A model generated the notes under the pieces. That model did not search any database and was not told the DNA's origin. It saw nothing but the letters and a program-made list of their open reading frames with translations. DNA of 64,000 nucleotides from NCBI GenBank assembly GCA_035696165.1, contig DASRQX010000348.1, forward strand, positions 1 through 64,000. The letters run 5' to 3'. The translations under genes and the position numbers were made by a program. Source of the stretch: Palsa-883 sp035696165 (GTDB lineage Bacteria > Pseudomonadota > Alphaproteobacteria > Acetobacterales > Acetobacteraceae). This document shows positions 35,059 through 43,784 of this stretch, piece by piece (position 1 is the first letter of the stretch; every line of letters begins with the position of its first letter).

Positions 35059-36249
35059 ATGGCAACGATGCGAATAGCGCGGCTCTGGCGGGACGATCGG
35101 ACAGGCATAAGGAAGCTGCGGCGACGCATACCGCAGCGATACCGGGCCGTGGCCGGGCAGCGCGGCGAGACAGTGAAGCTGTCCACAGGCACGGTGGACA
35201 GGAAGCAGGCCGAGAAGGCCATGCAGGCGGACGATGATGCCCGAAAAGCCCGCCGCCCTGATCTTTACGCCGGCGCTCTGGATCAGGCCCGGCAACGCTT
35301 GCCGGCCGTCGAAGGCGCCCCGTCCGTCCAGCCCACGCCAGCCGTAAGCCTGCGTGGCATCTTTGAGGCATGGGCGCGCGTGGCCGTCTTGAAGCCGCGA
35401 ACGGTGAGGGAGACCGGCTACGCGCTGAACGCCCTTGTAGCCTTCGTCGGCCACGATGACGCGGCGAAGCTCACCCGCGTCGACCTTGTACGCTGGCGCG
35501 ACGCGTTGAAGGCCGATGGTGTCACCAACAACACGTGGAACAACCGGCTTTCGATGCTCCGCCAAGTGTTCGCCTTTGGGGCAAGCGAGGGGACGATAAA
35601 AGCCAATCCGGCGGACGGTCTATGTCTGCGCAAGAACCGTCAGCAATCACCGCTGCCATACACCGAAGACGATGCCACGCGCATCCTGCTTGCCGCCCGC
35701 AAGGAAACCCGTCCGTCGTTGCGTTGGAGCCACTGGATAATGGGATTCAGCGGCATGAGGGCGGGCGAGGTTTTGCAGCTACTCGGCGGAGACGTGCGAC
35801 AGGAAGGCGACATCTGGCTTATCGATATCAATGAGACCACCGAGGGCAAGTCAATGAAGACCGGGCAACGTCGCTTCGTGCCAATCCATCCGGCGCTGGT
35901 CCGCGAGGGCTTCGTTGCCTATGCCGGGACGATCGCAACGGACACGCCGCTGTTTCCTGACATACCCACGGACGCGCACGGCAATCGAGGCGGGCGCGCT
36001 TGGGAAGTGATCGGCCGGTGGGTGCGGGATACGGTCGGGATTACTGATCCGTCGAAGGCGCCGGATCATAGCTGGAGGCATCGTATCGAGGACGAATTGC
36101 GGGACGCAGAGGTTCCTGAGGACGCCCGAGACGCCATCTTGGGGCACGCCAGGAAGACGACAGGGCGACAGTATGGCGTGCGGGGCGAGGCCCTAACGCG
36201 GCTGCACCGCTGCCTGTCGCTGGTCCCGGTGCCGCGTGGGCTGGCCTAG
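35059..36249 (+). CDS. Tyrosine-type site-specific recombinase / integrase
   Basis: 396 residues from ATG 35059. An N-terminal arm-binding region (MATMRIARLWRDDRTGIRKL) precedes a core-binding SAM-like domain near 110-200 (ETGYALNALVAFVGHDDAAK; NNRLSMLRQVFAFG). The catalytic domain shows all the expected residues: Arg in FSGMRAGEVLQLLGG, Lys near DINETTEGKSMKTGQRR, His-x-x-Arg in DHSWRHRIEDEL, His in ILGHARKTTGRQYG and Tyr in the same motif. It resembles integrases of alphaproteobacterial prophages and islands. It reads out of the porin remnant and is the only recognisable mobility gene of the insertion. Confidence 0.92.
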   Translation: MATMRIARLWRDDRTGIRKLRRRIPQRYRAVAGQRGETVKLSTGTVDRKQAEKAMQADDDARKARRPDLYAGALDQARQRLPAVEGAPSVQPTPAVSLRGIFEAWARVAVLKPRTVRETGYALNALVAFVGHDDAAKLTRVDLVRWRDALKADGVTNNTWNNRLSMLRQVFAFGASEGTIKANPADGLCLRKNRQQSPLPYTEDDATRILLAARKETRPSLRWSHWIMGFSGMRAGEVLQLLGGDVRQEGDIWLIDINETTEGKSMKTGQRRFVPIHPALVREGFVAYAGTIATDTPLFPDIPTDAHGNRGGRAWEVIGRWVRDTVGITDPSKAPDHSWRHRIEDELRDAEVPEDARDAILGHARKTTGRQYGVRGEALTRLHRCLSLVPVPRGLA

Positions 36250-36355
36250 CCGCAAGGCGGGTGGCGCAGGGGCGTGATTACGGTAACAGTTATGGCTATC
36301 CGCACCCAGGCGACAGGCGGGGAACCGCGCTCGATCCCCCGCCCGTTGCCAGCGA

Positions 36356-36697
36356 TCATGCTGCGCCGGCCAGAATGTCCTGCGCGAGAGACCACGCCAG
36401 CGCGTCGTCTTGGCCTTGCAGAAGTTCCAGCACCGAAGCCTTGGCCCGCCAGCCTGCTAGCGTCACTGCCGGCATCGCGGCCACCTGACGGCGGGCAGCG
36501 CGTCCAGCCGTCACAAGAGCTTTGACGGCCGCCCAATCGGCGCCGACAGCCCGGCCTTCGTCGTTAAGCCGGGCAGCCTCTGCGGAGCCGGCAAGGATTT
36601 CGTCGCATAGGCGGATCACCGTAGCGTCATCTCCCGCCGGGGATTTCGTTGGCGAAAGCGCGGGATTTTTGGTATTGATCATGAAGGCTTCGGGCAT
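36356..36697 (-). CDS. Small hypothetical protein in the integrated element
   Basis: 113 residues, MPEAFMINTKNPALSPTKSP. AAGGGA nine bases upstream supports the start. The sequence is acidic and helical (VIRLCDEILAGSAEAARLND; QDDALAWSLAQDILAGAA) and I recognise no domain. It is probably cargo or a regulator of the element. Faces the integrase gene convergently. Confidence 0.6.
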   Translation of the reverse strand: MPEAFMINTKNPALSPTKSPAGDDATVIRLCDEILAGSAEAARLNDEGRAVGADWAAVKALVTAGRAARRQVAAMPAVTLAGWRAKASVLELLQGQDDALAWSLAQDILAGAA

Positions 36698-37241
36698 GAA
36701 TATTATTCCCTTGTGTCCGAGGTCGGCGGGCCGGGTGCAATCCGGTCCGCCATCCCCATTGCCGGTGCCGCCGGCTCGGTCCGCAAAGAATGCCCCAAGG
36801 CCCGAGGGGCGTCAACTCATTTCGAATATCAACAGAATATCTGTTCAGCATGCCCGCAGCCACACCCCGCTGCCGGCCAGTGATACGCTGATCCGTCCTC
36901 TAGCTCGACCATAGACCCCGCCTCGCCTAGACACGCCGCACCACCGGGTGCACGCTACCCGAGGTTCTATCTCTAATAACATTAGAGTCGAGAGAGTCGA
37001 GTCCGTCTATGAACCCTTCTTTTTCGACTGTAGAGAGTTGTCAGCGGTCGCGTCTGGGGAGAGCGGCCTACTGGATGATTGTAAGGGAGCGGCTCTAGCG
37101 GGTATTCCTTGCGTTCCCGCAATATATTGCATTCCAGCAACGGGTTGCATTCCAGCAATGGGTTGCATTCCCGCAACGGTGCCGAAGTCTGACCCTAGGG
37201 CCATCGTGGCGCGGTCTCTGGTCGCAGGTGGCGGCGTCGGC
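36698..37241. other. AT-richer non-coding stretch of the element
   Basis: No gene is visible on either strand. It holds repeated words (GAGTCGAGAGAGTCGAG near 36986; GAATATCAACAGAATATC near 36823) and the 18-bp array at 37109-37180. Composition differs plainly from the flanking GC-rich genes. Confidence 0.55.
37109..37180 (+). repeat. Four 18-bp tandem repeats (iteron-like)
   Basis: Four consecutive 18-base units: TTGCGTTCCCGCAATATA, TTGCATTCCAGCAACGGG, TTGCATTCCAGCAATGGG and TTGCATTCCCGCAACGGT. Each contains the partial palindrome TTGC..TTCC.GCAA. Direct repeats of 17-22 bp are typical of replication-protein or partition-protein binding sites on plasmids and integrative elements. No rep gene is recognised nearby. 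Confidence 0.85.
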
Positions 37242-37298
37242 ACATCGGGGCCGTTCAGCCGCTGCCTGGGTCTGTTGACGGTGCGGTACAGCTGGTGA
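37242..37298 (+). pseudogene. 3' remnant of the interrupted porin gene
   Basis: TSGPFSRCLGLLTVRYSW then TGA. The alternating hydrophobic pattern and terminal Trp are what a beta-barrel's last strand shows. The TGA overlaps the GTG start of the following glycosyltransferase (GTGA), a coupling that only makes sense if a real gene once ended here. Confidence 0.6.
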
Positions 37299-38035
37299 GC
37301 GTGCGCCGGTTGGGTCTGGATTTCGCCGAGCTGGATGCCACGACGGCGGCTGCTCTGATCGCGCAACAATCGGCGGGTGCGCCGTTCGGCTATGTGGTCA
37401 CGCCGAACGCGGATCACCTGGTGCGTCTGGCGCGCCAGCCCGGGCTAGCGGTGGCGTATGAGGGGGCGTGGCTGCGCCTGCTTGATTTGCAGGTGGTGGC
37501 GTGCGCGGCACGGCTGCGCGGGCTGGCTGCGCCGCTTGTCGCGCCGGGCAGTGACGCGATGGCGCCGCAGTTGGCGGCGTCTCTGCGACCGGGTGAGCGC
37601 GTGACAATCATCGGGTTGCGGGCTGCGTGGCTGCCCGCGTTGGTCAGCCGCTACCGCCTGGATGCGGTGGCGCATCACGTCCCGCCGATGGGCTTCGAGG
37701 GCGATACGGAAGCGTTCCGGGCAGCGATCGAATTTGTCGTGGCGCATCCGCCACGGATCACGTTCATTGCGGTCGGGTCGCCGCGTCAGGAATTGCTCGC
37801 GGCGACGATCGCGGGCACCGGTCGGGCGCGCGGAATTGGGCTGTGTGTCGGCGCCAACCTGGATTTTCCGAGCGGCGCGGTACGTCGCACGCCGGTGTGG
37901 ATGCAGCGTTCGGGGTTGGAGTGGCTGCATCGGCTGGCAGCCGACCCGCGCCGGCTGGCGTGGCGCTATCTGGTGGAGGATCCGGTGGTGTTTGCGCTGC
38001 TGTTCCGCGAGTGGCGTGGCGTGCAGGTGGCGTAG
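37295..38035 (+). CDS. WecG/TagA/CpsF-family glycosyltransferase (GT26)
   Basis: 246 residues from GTG 37295. VVTPNADHLVRLARQPGLAV is the family's substrate-binding motif, LRLLDLQVVACAARLRGL follows, then RITFIAVGSPRQELLAATIA and GLCVGANLDFPSGAVRRTPV with WMQRSGLEWLHRLAADPRRL at the end. GT26 enzymes add ManNAc(A) or a related sugar to undecaprenyl-linked intermediates of capsule, teichoic or exopolysaccharide. The start overlaps the porin remnant's stop, so the two once formed an exopolysaccharide-type operon; the insertion has cut the gene off from its original promoter. Confidence 0.93.
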   Translation: MSVRRLGLDFAELDATTAAALIAQQSAGAPFGYVVTPNADHLVRLARQPGLAVAYEGAWLRLLDLQVVACAARLRGLAAPLVAPGSDAMAPQLAASLRPGERVTIIGLRAAWLPALVSRYRLDAVAHHVPPMGFEGDTEAFRAAIEFVVAHPPRITFIAVGSPRQELLAATIAGTGRARGIGLCVGANLDFPSGAVRRTPVWMQRSGLEWLHRLAADPRRLAWRYLVEDPVVFALLFREWRGVQVA

Positions 38036-38209
38036 GTAAGGTACCGTTCGTCGCCACGACGTCGCACTGTTCCTGGCGACTGCGGCGTCGGATGGTCCGC
38101 GAGCAAGGGTTCACCACGGAGGCACCGAGTAACACTTTGCCGCCCCACGCCTTGACCTGAAGCAGCCACGGCACGACCCTGACCCCACAAAGCCAAGCGG
38201 GAGGACAAC

Positions 38210-39124
38210 ATGGCGGATGTGCGGATTCTGGCGACGGGGCTGGGGTTTCCGGAAGGTCCCGTGGCGTTTCCGGATGGCTCGGTGATCCTGACCGACATCC
38301 GCAACCGAAGGGTGAGCCGCGTTACCGCTGATGGCACGGTGTCGCTGTTCTCCGACACCGGCGGCGGCCCGAACGGGTTGGCGCTAGGACCCGATGGCGC
38401 GCTGTATCTGTGCGACAATGGCGGCAGCGTCTATCAGCCGAACCACTCGATGGGGATCGGCCCGGCGTTGGACTACCACGGCGGCTCGATCCAGCGCATC
38501 GACCGCTACACCGGCGAGGCAACGAAACTGTATACGCATTGCAATGGACACCGGCTGTCCGCGCCGAACGATCTGGTGTTCGACAAGCAGGGCGGGTTCT
38601 ATTTCACCGACCTGGGCAAGCGCTATGCGCGGCATCGTGACCACGGCGGGGTGTATTACGCACTGCCGGACGGATCGAAGGCCAGTGAGATCGCCTATCC
38701 GGTACTCAGCCCTAACGGCTGTGCGCTGTCGCCGGATGAAACGGTGCTGTATGTTGCGGATACCGAACCGGCGAGGCTCTGGGCGTTCGATATCGAGGCG
38801 CCCGGTGTGCTCAAGAAGCACGGCTTCCCTTCGCCGCATGGCGGGCGGCTGGTGGCCGGTCTGGCGGGGTTCCAGCGCTTCGACAGCATCGCGGTGACCG
38901 CGGCGGGCAATGTCTGTGTTGCGACGTTGACCACGGGGTTCATTACGGTGATCGCATCGGACGGGCAGGTGCTGAAGCAGGTGAAGGTGCCGGATGTGTA
39001 TCCAACCAACATCTGCTTCGGCGGCGCAGACCTGCGCACGGCCTATATCACGTTGTCGGATCAGGGCCAGCTTGGCGTGATGCAATGGGATGAGCCAGGG
39101 TTGAAGCTGAACTACGCTGTGTGA
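38210..39124 (+). CDS. SMP-30/gluconolactonase-family protein
   Basis: 304 residues, GGAGG before the ATG. Six-bladed beta-propeller signatures: metal-ligand Glu in GLGFPEGPVAFPDGSVILTD, SAPNDLVFDKQGGFYFTDLG (Asn ligand) and SPDETVLYVADTEPARLWAF (Asp ligand). The family hydrolyses sugar lactones and related esters with a divalent metal. It opens a run of nine genes on one strand; the TPP enzyme follows 76 bases later, after a small GC-rich hairpin. Confidence 0.92.
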   Translation: MADVRILATGLGFPEGPVAFPDGSVILTDIRNRRVSRVTADGTVSLFSDTGGGPNGLALGPDGALYLCDNGGSVYQPNHSMGIGPALDYHGGSIQRIDRYTGEATKLYTHCNGHRLSAPNDLVFDKQGGFYFTDLGKRYARHRDHGGVYYALPDGSKASEIAYPVLSPNGCALSPDETVLYVADTEPARLWAFDIEAPGVLKKHGFPSPHGGRLVAGLAGFQRFDSIAVTAAGNVCVATLTTGFITVIASDGQVLKQVKVPDVYPTNICFGGADLRTAYITLSDQGQLGVMQWDEPGLKLNYAV

Positions 39125-39151
39125 AGAACAAGAAAAGAAAAGACAAGTCTT

Positions 39152-39172
39152 CCCCTCCCTCAAGGGGAGGGG
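39152..39172 (+). terminator. GC-rich hairpin between SMP-30 and TPP genes
   Basis: CCCCTCCC, loop TCAAG, GGGAGGGG. An eight-base stem without a following T-run, so a weak or regulatory hairpin rather than a clear intrinsic terminator. The words resemble the arms of the hairpin at 6001-6059. Confidence 0.4.
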
Positions 39173-39200
39173 GTGACTACGTTACGATAAGGGAACTGCA

Positions 39201-40874
39201 ATGAAGCTCTACGAAGCGATCGCCGAATCCCTGGTGGCCGAAGGGGTCGACACGCTGTTCGGCCTGATGGGCGACGGCAACATGTCGCTGTGGGGCGCCA
39301 TGGGCGCGGCCGGCAAGATCAACATCATCTCCTCGCGCAACGAAGCGGCCGCGGTCGCGATGTCCGACGGCTACGCGAAGACCACCGGCAAGGTCGGCGT
39401 CGCCACCGTCACCTGCGGTCCGGGCTTGACCCAGGTCGGCACCTCACTGCTGATCGCCGCGCGCGGCCGCGCGCCCATTGTGCTGATCATTGGCGAGATC
39501 CCGAAAGGTGCGAAGAACAGCCTGCAATCGATGGATCAGCGAAAGTTCGCCGAAGCCTGCGAGGCGCGCTTCCATACCATCACCAGCGCCGATAACGCCG
39601 CTGACGAGATCGCCGAGGCATTCTACGCCGCGCGCGTGCATCGCGGCCCGGTGGTGTTGAACCTGCCGCTCGACCTGCAGGAAGAAAGCTTCGACTGGGA
39701 CTGGGAATATCGGCCCTCGTCCAGTGTGCTGCCGCCGCTGACCGAAGCACCCAGTGAGGCGGCGTTAACCCCGGTTGCGGACAAACTCGCCGCTGCCGAA
39801 CGCCCGGTGATCGTCGCCGGACGCGGCGCGCGAGCAGCGAAGGCGGCCATCGTCAGCCTGGCCGAACGCAGCGGTGCGCTGCTGACGACCTCATTGCAGG
39901 CGAAGGGCCTGTTCAGCGGCGAGGAGTACGATCTCGGCATCTCCGGCGCCTTCGCGTCCGGCCCCAGCGAGGAACTGCTGGCGCAGGCCGATTTCGTCCT
40001 CGCGGTGGGCGCTGAGCTTGGCTATTACACCGCCGAGGGCGGCCTGATGTTCCCGCAGGCCGAGGTCGCGCGCATCGACATTCGCCCGTATCCCGAAACG
40101 ATCGGCGTGCTGCCCGGGCTGTATGTCCGCGGCGATGCGATGCAGGCGGTGACAGCGCTGAACGCGATGCTGGAAGCGCGGCAGGTGCGCAAGTCCGGTT
40201 TCCGCACCGCCGAAACGAAAGCCGTGCTGACCGCCCCTGCGCATCACTTCCCGGCGCCGAATGATGGGCTGGATCCACGCACGTTGGCGGTTGAACTGTC
40301 CAAGGCGCTGCCGAAGGGCGGGCTGGTGACCTGCGGCGGTGGGCACTTCTTCTCTTTCCCGGCGATGTATACCGCTCTGCCGGCCGGGGCGGAGCTGCAA
40401 TGGTCGTATCATTTCGGCGCCGTCGGGCAAGGGCTGCCGGTGGCGATCGGTGTCGGTGCCGGCAATCCAGGGCGCCCGCATGTGGCGATCGAAGGCGACG
40501 GCAGTCTGATGATGAACCTGCAGGAGCTGGACACCGTCGCCCGCTACAACATGCAACTCGTGCTGATCGTATGGAACGATGGCGGCTTCGGCGCCGAGGT
40601 GCATAAGCTGAAGGCGAAGGGCTTCGATCCTGCGCTGGCGCAATGGAGATCGCCTGATTTCGCGGCGCTCGGCAAGTCGTTCGGCGGCGACGGCGTGCGA
40701 TTGCAGAAGGAGTCCGATCTGGGCGCCGCGATCGCGCAAGGGATCAAGCAAGGCGGGCTCTATGTGATTGACGCGCGGGTCTCTCCAACCACGCTGAGTG
40801 ATCCGTACGGCAAGATGCATTACGGGCAGGAGAACCGCGCGCCGCGCCTGGCACCACACGCTACGGTCGCCTGA
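39201..40874 (+). CDS. Thiamine-diphosphate-dependent enzyme, acetolactate synthase-like
   Basis: 557 residues, AAGGGA before the ATG. Three TPP-enzyme domains: PYR (1-170) with catalytic Glu in ISSRNEAAAVAMSDGYAKTT, a central Rossmann-like domain (190-330), and PP (370-540) with the cofactor motif EGDGSLMMNLQELDTVARYN ending IVWNDGGFG. It is closer to decarboxylases and ligases of the benzoylformate/acetolactate group than to IlvB proper, since no regulatory subunit gene is present. It would act on a 2-keto acid. The next gene begins two bases after its stop. Confidence 0.92.
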   Translation: MKLYEAIAESLVAEGVDTLFGLMGDGNMSLWGAMGAAGKINIISSRNEAAAVAMSDGYAKTTGKVGVATVTCGPGLTQVGTSLLIAARGRAPIVLIIGEIPKGAKNSLQSMDQRKFAEACEARFHTITSADNAADEIAEAFYAARVHRGPVVLNLPLDLQEESFDWDWEYRPSSSVLPPLTEAPSEAALTPVADKLAAAERPVIVAGRGARAAKAAIVSLAERSGALLTTSLQAKGLFSGEEYDLGISGAFASGPSEELLAQADFVLAVGAELGYYTAEGGLMFPQAEVARIDIRPYPETIGVLPGLYVRGDAMQAVTALNAMLEARQVRKSGFRTAETKAVLTAPAHHFPAPNDGLDPRTLAVELSKALPKGGLVTCGGGHFFSFPAMYTALPAGAELQWSYHFGAVGQGLPVAIGVGAGNPGRPHVAIEGDGSLMMNLQELDTVARYNMQLVLIVWNDGGFGAEVHKLKAKGFDPALAQWRSPDFAALGKSFGGDGVRLQKESDLGAAIAQGIKQGGLYVIDARVSPTTLSDPYGKMHYGQENRAPRLAPHATVA

Positions 40875-40876
40875 AC

Positions 40877-41497
40877 ATGCATTTCGAGGGCGAGCTCCGT
40901 ATTCCCGGCACACCGGATGTGGTGATGCGCCGCTTCACCGACATCGAGCGTATGGCGCGCTGCATGCCGGGTGCGGTGATCGAGGGGCGGGCGGACGATG
41001 GCGGCTATCTCGGTGCGATGGTGGTGGCATTCGGTCCGAAGAAGATCAATTTCCGTGGCCGGGTGACGCATGAATTCGATACGGCGGCGCATACCGGCAC
41101 GCTGACCGGGCGAGGTGCGGCGGATATGCGCGCCGCGCGCATCGGCGTGAAGATAAGCTATGCGCTGCGTGCGGACCCCGACGCGGCGGCCGCGACCAGC
41201 GTGGTCAAGCTGGTGTCCGACGCCGATCTGACCGGTGTGCTGGCGGATTTTGCCCGCACCGGTGGCATTCCCGTGGCGAATGCGCTGATGGCGGGATTCG
41301 CCAAGCGGATGACGGAAGAATTCGCCGACGAAACACCTGCGGCCGCCGCTGCCGCGACGGCCCCGACAACGGTGGCTGATGTGGTACCGCTCGCCGCGCA
41401 CGGGTTGCTGTGGGATATCGTCAAGGCCAAGCTGCTGCCGCTCGCACGCTGGCTTGGGCTGGCGGCGCGGCCACCGAAGGTTGCCACGGAAGATTGA
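40877..41497 (+). CDS. CoxG-like SRPBCC-family protein
   Basis: 206 residues. MHFEGELRIPGTPDVVMRRF and MARCMPGAVIEG are typical of CoxG (carbon monoxide dehydrogenase subunit G) proteins, an SRPBCC ligand-binding fold of about 150 residues, here followed by an Ala-rich linker and a membrane-proximal tail (LLPLARWLGLAARPP). No coxMSL genes are near, so a CO role is unlikely; membrane attachment of a partner enzyme is a possible job, by analogy with CoxG. Two bases separate it from the TPP gene. Confidence 0.85.
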   Translation: MHFEGELRIPGTPDVVMRRFTDIERMARCMPGAVIEGRADDGGYLGAMVVAFGPKKINFRGRVTHEFDTAAHTGTLTGRGAADMRAARIGVKISYALRADPDAAAATSVVKLVSDADLTGVLADFARTGGIPVANALMAGFAKRMTEEFADETPAAAAAATAPTTVADVVPLAAHGLLWDIVKAKLLPLARWLGLAARPPKVATED

Positions 41498-41509
41498 AGG
41501 AAAGCGCGG

Positions 41510-42664
41510 ATGACACTGACACAGAATGCCGACCGGCTGCTGACCGAGGCCACCGCGTCACACGCCATTCCGGGCGTGGTGGCGATGGCGACCACCGCGG
41601 ACGAAACGATCTACCAGGGTTCGTTCGGCAAGGCGAGCCTGGCCGGCGACGCGAAGATGGCGCTGGACACGGTGTTCCACATCGCCTCGATGACCAAGGC
41701 CATTACCGGCGCCGGGGCGATGCAGCTCGTGGAGCAGGGGCGCGTCGGGCTGGACACGCCGGCCGGCGAGATCATCGCCCAACTCGGCGAACCGCAGGTG
41801 CTGGATGGGTTCGACACCACCAGCGCACCGAAGTTGCGCCCGGCGCGCGGCACCATCACAATGCGCAACCTGCTGACGCACACTGCGGGCTATGCCTACG
41901 ACGTGTGGAACCCGGAGTTGGCGCGCTTCTACAAGGTGACCGGCCTGCCGGCGGCGCGCACCGGCCGGTTGGAGGCGCTGAAGGCGCCGCTCGCGTCCGA
42001 TCCCGGCACGCGATGGGAGTACGGCATCAACATCGACTGGGTCGGACGGATCGTCGAGGAACTCAGCGGCCTGAACCTCAATGACTATCTGCGTGCGAAT
42101 GTGTTCGATCCGCTTGGGATGCGCGATTCCGGGTTCCTGCTGCGACCCGACCAGGAACCCCGGCGGGTGCCGACGCACGCGCGCGGCGCCGATGGCGGGT
42201 TGACGCCGCAACCGATCGATCCGCCGCACGTGCCGGAGTTCTTCAATGGCGGCGGCGGGCTGTATTCCACCGCGCGCGACTACCTGGCGTTCCTGCGGGC
42301 GATCCTGAACGGTGGCGGCGGGGTCCTGAAGCCGGAAACCGTTGCGCTGATGGGGCAGAACCATATCGGTGCTCTGAACGTGCAGCCGATGCTCAGCCAG
42401 AACAAAGAATCGTCGTACGATGTCGATCTGTTTCCCGGCATGGCGGTGAAATGGGGGCTGACATTCCTGATCAACACGCAGGATGTGCCGGGACGGCGCA
42501 CCGCCGGCAGCCTGGCCTGGGCGGGGCTGCGCAACACCTATTACTGGATCGATCCGGCAAAGCGTGTGGGCGGCGTGTTCATGACCCAGGTGCTGCCGTT
42601 CGCCGATCCGACCGTGCTGCGCGTCTTCGCCGACTTCGAGCGCGAAGTCTACGCTTCGTTGTGA
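41510..42664 (+). CDS. Serine hydrolase of the beta-lactamase / EstB family
   Basis: 384 residues, cytosolic (no signal peptide). The S-x-x-K nucleophile is SMTK in FHIASMTKAITGAGAMQLVE. The Y-x-N motif is YGIN in TRWEYGINIDWVG, and LLTHTAGYAYD is typical of this class. EstB-type enzymes hydrolyse esters or lactones, not beta-lactams. In this cluster it probably opens a lactone or ester intermediate. It overlaps the next gene by four bases. Confidence 0.92.
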   Translation: MTLTQNADRLLTEATASHAIPGVVAMATTADETIYQGSFGKASLAGDAKMALDTVFHIASMTKAITGAGAMQLVEQGRVGLDTPAGEIIAQLGEPQVLDGFDTTSAPKLRPARGTITMRNLLTHTAGYAYDVWNPELARFYKVTGLPAARTGRLEALKAPLASDPGTRWEYGINIDWVGRIVEELSGLNLNDYLRANVFDPLGMRDSGFLLRPDQEPRRVPTHARGADGGLTPQPIDPPHVPEFFNGGGGLYSTARDYLAFLRAILNGGGGVLKPETVALMGQNHIGALNVQPMLSQNKESSYDVDLFPGMAVKWGLTFLINTQDVPGRRTAGSLAWAGLRNTYYWIDPAKRVGGVFMTQVLPFADPTVLRVFADFEREVYASL

Positions 42665-43326
42665 CCAGGAGCCGCCTGCAGGAGGGGCGGCTGTCCAGTG
42701 CCCGCCTGCCCAATGGTCACCTGATCGACATCGCTGACCTGGTGGGCACCTTCGTCTTTGCGGCGGAGGGTGCCCGGACGGCGATCCGGGGCAACCTGGA
42801 TTTCTTCGGCGTCATGGTGCTGTCTTTCGTGACCGCCGTCGGTGGCGGCATCATTCGCGATGTGCTGCTGGGCGCCACGCCACCATCGGCACTGCGCGAC
42901 TGGCGCTACGGAACTATCGCTTTCGTCGCCGGGGCCGCGACTTTTGTGCTGTACTGGCGGGCGACCGTGGTGCCCGTCCGGCTCGTCGTCAGCCTCGATG
43001 CAGCGGGTCCGGCCTTGTTCGCCATTGCCGGCACCGAGAAGGCATTGAGCCACGGCATGCATCCGTTCATCGCCGTGCTGCTGGGCACCATCACCGGCGT
43101 CGGCGGCGGAACGATCCGCGACGTGCTGCTGGCGCAGGTGCCGGTCGTGCTGCGCGCCGACCTCTACGCGACGGCGGCGATGGCCGGCGCGGTGGTGCTG
43201 GTGAGCGGTCGGGCGCTGCGCTGGCCGGCGCCCGTTGCGGCCAGCCTCGGCGGGTTTGTCTGCTTCGGCCTGCGGCTGGTCAGCGTCTGGCGGCATTGGT
43301 CACTGCCGCACGCCGGCTCAACATAG
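42661..43326 (+). CDS. TRIC-type cation channel family protein (UPF0126)
   Basis: 221 residues from GTG 42661, overlapping the preceding stop (GTGA). Two repeated halves each carry the signature GGGIIRDVLLG and GGGTIRDVLLA between three hydrophobic segments. Prokaryotic TRIC homologues form trimeric K+/Na+ channels; glycine transport has also been reported for a member. The translational coupling places this membrane protein in the cluster, possibly as its uptake or export component. Confidence 0.88.
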   Translation: MTRSRLQEGRLSSARLPNGHLIDIADLVGTFVFAAEGARTAIRGNLDFFGVMVLSFVTAVGGGIIRDVLLGATPPSALRDWRYGTIAFVAGAATFVLYWRATVVPVRLVVSLDAAGPALFAIAGTEKALSHGMHPFIAVLLGTITGVGGGTIRDVLLAQVPVVLRADLYATAAMAGAVVLVSGRALRWPAPVAASLGGFVCFGLRLVSVWRHWSLPHAGST

Positions 43327-43352
43327 CGGCGGACGGGATCGGGAAAAACGCA

Positions 43353-43772
43353 ATGTCAACGGCATCGGACGACAAGGATGCGATCCGCGAACTGCTGCAT
43401 CGCTACTGCTTCAACATGGACCGGCATCTGTTTGCCGATCTGGGCGAGCTGTTCGCAGCGGATGGGGAATGGATCGCACCCTACGCCCGCGCCACCGGAC
43501 CGTCGGCGATCGCTACATTGATGCAACGTAATGTGCCGGTGACGCCGGGACGCATGCATTTCACCATGAACAGCGTCATTTCGATTGACGGCGATCGGGC
43601 CGAGGCGGAATCCAACTACCTGGTGGTGTTGCAGAGCGGCGACGGGCTGGTGCCCTCGATCTGCGGCATCTATGTCGATGTGCTGGCCCGCAAGCCGGGC
43701 GGCTGGCACTTCCGGCGCCGCGAGCTGATCCACCACATCAAGGGCGACATGGGCCTGAATATCCGGGTCTGA
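43353..43772 (+). CDS. NTF2-like / SnoaL-type protein
   Basis: 139 residues. MSTASDDKDAIRELLHRYCF, DLGELFAADGEWIAPYARAT and HFTMNSVISIDGDRAEAESN follow the SnoaL_4/NTF2-like cone fold used by small isomerases, hydratases and dehydratases in catabolic clusters. The Tyr/Asp/His pocket residues are present but the reaction cannot be named. 26 bases after the channel gene and 12 before the hydratase gene. Confidence 0.85.
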   Translation: MSTASDDKDAIRELLHRYCFNMDRHLFADLGELFAADGEWIAPYARATGPSAIATLMQRNVPVTPGRMHFTMNSVISIDGDRAEAESNYLVVLQSGDGLVPSICGIYVDVLARKPGGWHFRRRELIHHIKGDMGLNIRV

Positions 43773-43784
43773 CAGGGGGAGACC

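Larger units (their letters stand above)
34965..37241. mobile_element. Integrase-bearing insertion inside a porin gene
   Basis: Between the two remnants of the porin gene lie a tyrosine recombinase, a small minus-strand gene and about 590 bases of AT-richer DNA with four 18-bp repeats. The ends are placed only by loss of porin similarity; I could not find a direct repeat (att core) joining them. It may be a small integrative element or the remains of a larger one. Cargo is minimal. Confidence 0.55.

Noticed and set aside
37109..37180. 18-bp array considered as CRISPR
   Set aside because: Units abut without unique spacers and no cas genes are present.
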